Shown here piece after piece: positions 62,575 through 64,000 of a DNA stretch of 64,000 nucleotides. The notes under the pieces are model-generated. The model was not told the origin of the DNA. It saw nothing but the letters and a program-made list of their open reading frames with translations, and did not search any database. Source of the DNA: Amycolatopsis sp. CA-128772. GTDB lineage: Bacteria > Actinomycetota > Actinomycetes > Mycobacteriales > Pseudonocardiaceae. The stretch covers positions 77,953-141,952 of the forward strand of contig NZ_PPHG01000027.1 in assembly GCF_002904295.1 (NCBI RefSeq), read 5' to 3'. The translations under genes and the position numbers were made by a program. The stretch's first letter is position 1; the number at the start of each line of letters is the position of its first letter.

Positions 62575-62970
62575 TCAGGTGGTCACCGCGGCGAACGCCT
62601 CCGCGAGGGCGGCTTCGCGGCCGATCGTGTCGTAGGCGCGCAGCTGGATCGGCACGCTCTGGATGTTGACGGTGGTGTAGCGGCTCGGGTCGGCGGCACC
62701 GTTGTGGACGAACACCACGTCGCCGGGCTGGAAAAGCCGCGCGTGCTCGCCGTCGGAGGCCAGTTCGAGCAGTTCGTTGACAACCTCCATGTTGTGCGGG
62801 CCGCGGTCCCAGTCCAGGGAGAACCCGCCGGAGGCGGTTTCCCAGAACCGGAAGTTCTTGGCGCCTTCGAGGATGCCCGGCGTGCCGGTGTCGAACAGGG
62901 CCGACATCAGCCGGCCGAGGACTTCGTAGTGGTGGGGTGTCCACCGCGGTTCAAGGGTCACGAGCACCAC
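62575..62970 (-). CDS. Hypothetical protein
   Basis: 131 residues, GTG start without a visible ribosome site. Coherent alpha/beta sequence (WTPHHYEVLGRLMSALFDTG; FRFWETASGGFSLDWDRGPH; VVFVHNGAADPSRYTTVNIQ). No family recognised. Divergent from the NYN gene. Confidence 0.6.
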   Translation of the reverse strand: MVLVTLEPRWTPHHYEVLGRLMSALFDTGTPGILEGAKNFRFWETASGGFSLDWDRGPHNMEVVNELLELASDGEHARLFQPGDVVFVHNGAADPSRYTTVNIQSVPIQLRAYDTIGREAALAEAFAAVTT

Positions 62971-63095
62971 GATCGCGGCCGCGCTGCGGAATCGATCCGT
63001 TGACGCGCCGTGAGGGTGCCGAGGTCCGCTCGACCAGGTGAAACAGGGGGCGACGGTCTCCGAGGAGCGGGCACGGGCACCTATCGTCGGTAGCC

Positions 63096-64000
63096 GTGAC
63101 GCACGACGGGGACGAGGCAGGGGAAGCCGGGCCGCACGAGCATCGGGAGGCGGTACGGCTGGTCCGGGCCGCTGAAGGGCGCCGCGGGAGCGTCTTCGGC
63201 CGATGGGGGCCGGACGACGTGCGCCAGCGCGGGTACCAGCTGGCGTTGCTGATCGACTTCGAGAACGTGGTGCTGGGCGCGGCCGCGACGTTGCCGGAGC
63301 GGGAGGAGCCGGTTCCGGCCCGGGCGTTGACGTGGTTGTGCCGGGCGTACGGGCCGACGACGATCCGCCGCGCTTACGCCGACTGGGCGGACCTCAGGTT
63401 CGGTCGCTACCAGCACGTGCTCGAGCGCAACGGGGTCGACCTGGTGCAGCTCGGGCACGGGCCGTCCCGCAAGAACGGCGCGGACATCCGGATGACCGTG
63501 GACGCGATGGAGACGCTGATCGTGCACCCGTCGGTGGATGCGTTCGTGCTGGCCAGCGGTGACAGCGACTTCTCGCCGCTGGTGTCGAAGCTGCGGGAGT
63601 TCGGCAAGCACGTGATCGGGGTCGGTGCGGAGACTTCGGCCAGTGCGCGGCTGGTGTCGGTGTGCTCGGAGTACAAGCTGTGGGGCTCGATCGTCGCGCG
63701 CACCGACCCGCAGCCGACCACCGCCGTCCCTGCGGGGCAGCCGGGGTACCGGCTCGCCGACGCCGAGGAGCTGCTGGTGACCGCGATGGGGCAGGCCGCG
63801 TCGGCGGTCCTGACCGCCTCGGCGGTGAAGTCGAAGATGGTGACGCTGGACCCGGCGTTCGACGAGGCCAACTACGGGTGCGCGAGCTTCCGCGAGTTCC
63901 TGGCCCGGCTGGGGCATCGCGTCCACGTCGTCGGCCGCCGCGGCGGCGACATCACCCTGGCCCTCTCCACGCCCGCTTCGCGGCCGCTGGAGAGCTCCGC
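63096..64000 (+). CDS. NYN-domain protein with OST-HTH/LOTUS domain (runs off the right edge)
   Basis: At least 301 residues from a GTG at 63096, open at the window end. The NYN (PIN-like) RNase domain shows LALLIDFENVVLGAA (first Asp), KNGADIRMTVDAMETLIVH and AFVLASGDSDFSPLVSKLRE (acidic site). After a linker comes a LOTUS/OST-HTH domain (YRLADAEELLVTAMGQAASA; YGCASFREFLARLGHRVHVV). LabA-type proteins of this layout are predicted to cut or bind RNA. The metal-site aspartates are all present. Confidence 0.85.
   Translation, partial: MTHDGDEAGEAGPHEHREAVRLVRAAEGRRGSVFGRWGPDDVRQRGYQLALLIDFENVVLGAAATLPEREEPVPARALTWLCRAYGPTTIRRAYADWADLRFGRYQHVLERNGVDLVQLGHGPSRKNGADIRMTVDAMETLIVHPSVDAFVLASGDSDFSPLVSKLREFGKHVIGVGAETSASARLVSVCSEYKLWGSIVARTDPQPTTAVPAGQPGYRLADAEELLVTAMGQAASAVLTASAVKSKMVTLDPAFDEANYGCASFREFLARLGHRVHVVGRRGGDITLALSTPASRPLESS

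Noticed and set aside
1..64000. CRISPR arrays, rRNA or complete tRNA genes
   Set aside because: No regularly spaced direct repeats and no cloverleaf or rRNA-like sequence were found by eye on either strand.

Overview
The window is high-GC actinobacterial DNA. Its contents (STAS/ANTAR/HATPase partner-switching genes, a SigF/SigB-type sigma factor, ImuB, a Lig-Pol LigD, DUF4192 proteins, SARP and NB-ARC regulators, a YcaO RiPP cluster) suggest a Pseudonocardiales-like organism such as an Amycolatopsis relative. That assignment is inference from gene content. The window is accessory and much rearranged: at least ten genes are frameshifted, amber-interrupted, truncated or split.

Region by region. 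1-0.6 kb: a dnaE2 fragment fused in frame to a STAS fragment. 1.4-8.4 kb: a stress-signalling cluster with GAF-ANTAR, ANTAR and STAS proteins, two HATPase anti-sigma kinases and a SigF-type sigma factor, plus a cation antiporter; two good sigma-B/F-type promoters are visible. 9.3-11.4 kb: imuB, with a LexA-type box in its upstream region. 11.8-21.4 kb: a ligD gene split by a ~7.5 kb element that carries two tyrosine recombinases and an NB-ARC/TPR (NLR-like) cargo; removing the element restores the ligD frame.

21.8-36.4 kb is a plasmid-like block read mainly from the minus strand: a frameshifted ParB-like gene, a prim-pol primase, SSB, two DUF4192 proteins, small membrane proteins, and an amidoligase next to a class-II glutamine amidotransferase. 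Its gaps hold strong hairpins, and one gap holds a ~195-nt structure whose only non-Watson-Crick pairs are G-U wobbles in plus-strand RNA. 36.8-42.2 kb: two homologous 5'-truncated integrases flank a membrane protein, a GntR regulator with a palindromic operator, an amber-interrupted SDR and a deleted AfsR-like regulator.

42.75-50.0 kb is a compact RiPP operon: a 35-residue precursor, a PPOX-fold flavoprotein, a YcaO cyclodehydratase, a complete three-subunit molybdenum hydroxylase (MoCo, FAD and 2Fe-2S subunits) and an MFS exporter, converging on an ABC exporter. The combination of a TOMM-type YcaO with a xanthine-dehydrogenase-type hydroxylase is the strongest candidate here for an undescribed pathway. 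52.5-64 kb: a LuxR/TrmB-like regulator, an HExxH protein, a Ni/Co transporter, a methyltransferase, broken HNH-like, NB-ARC and XRE genes, a DUF4192-like gene with an in-frame TAG, a CHC2 zinc-finger protein and an NYN/LOTUS protein that runs off the right edge.
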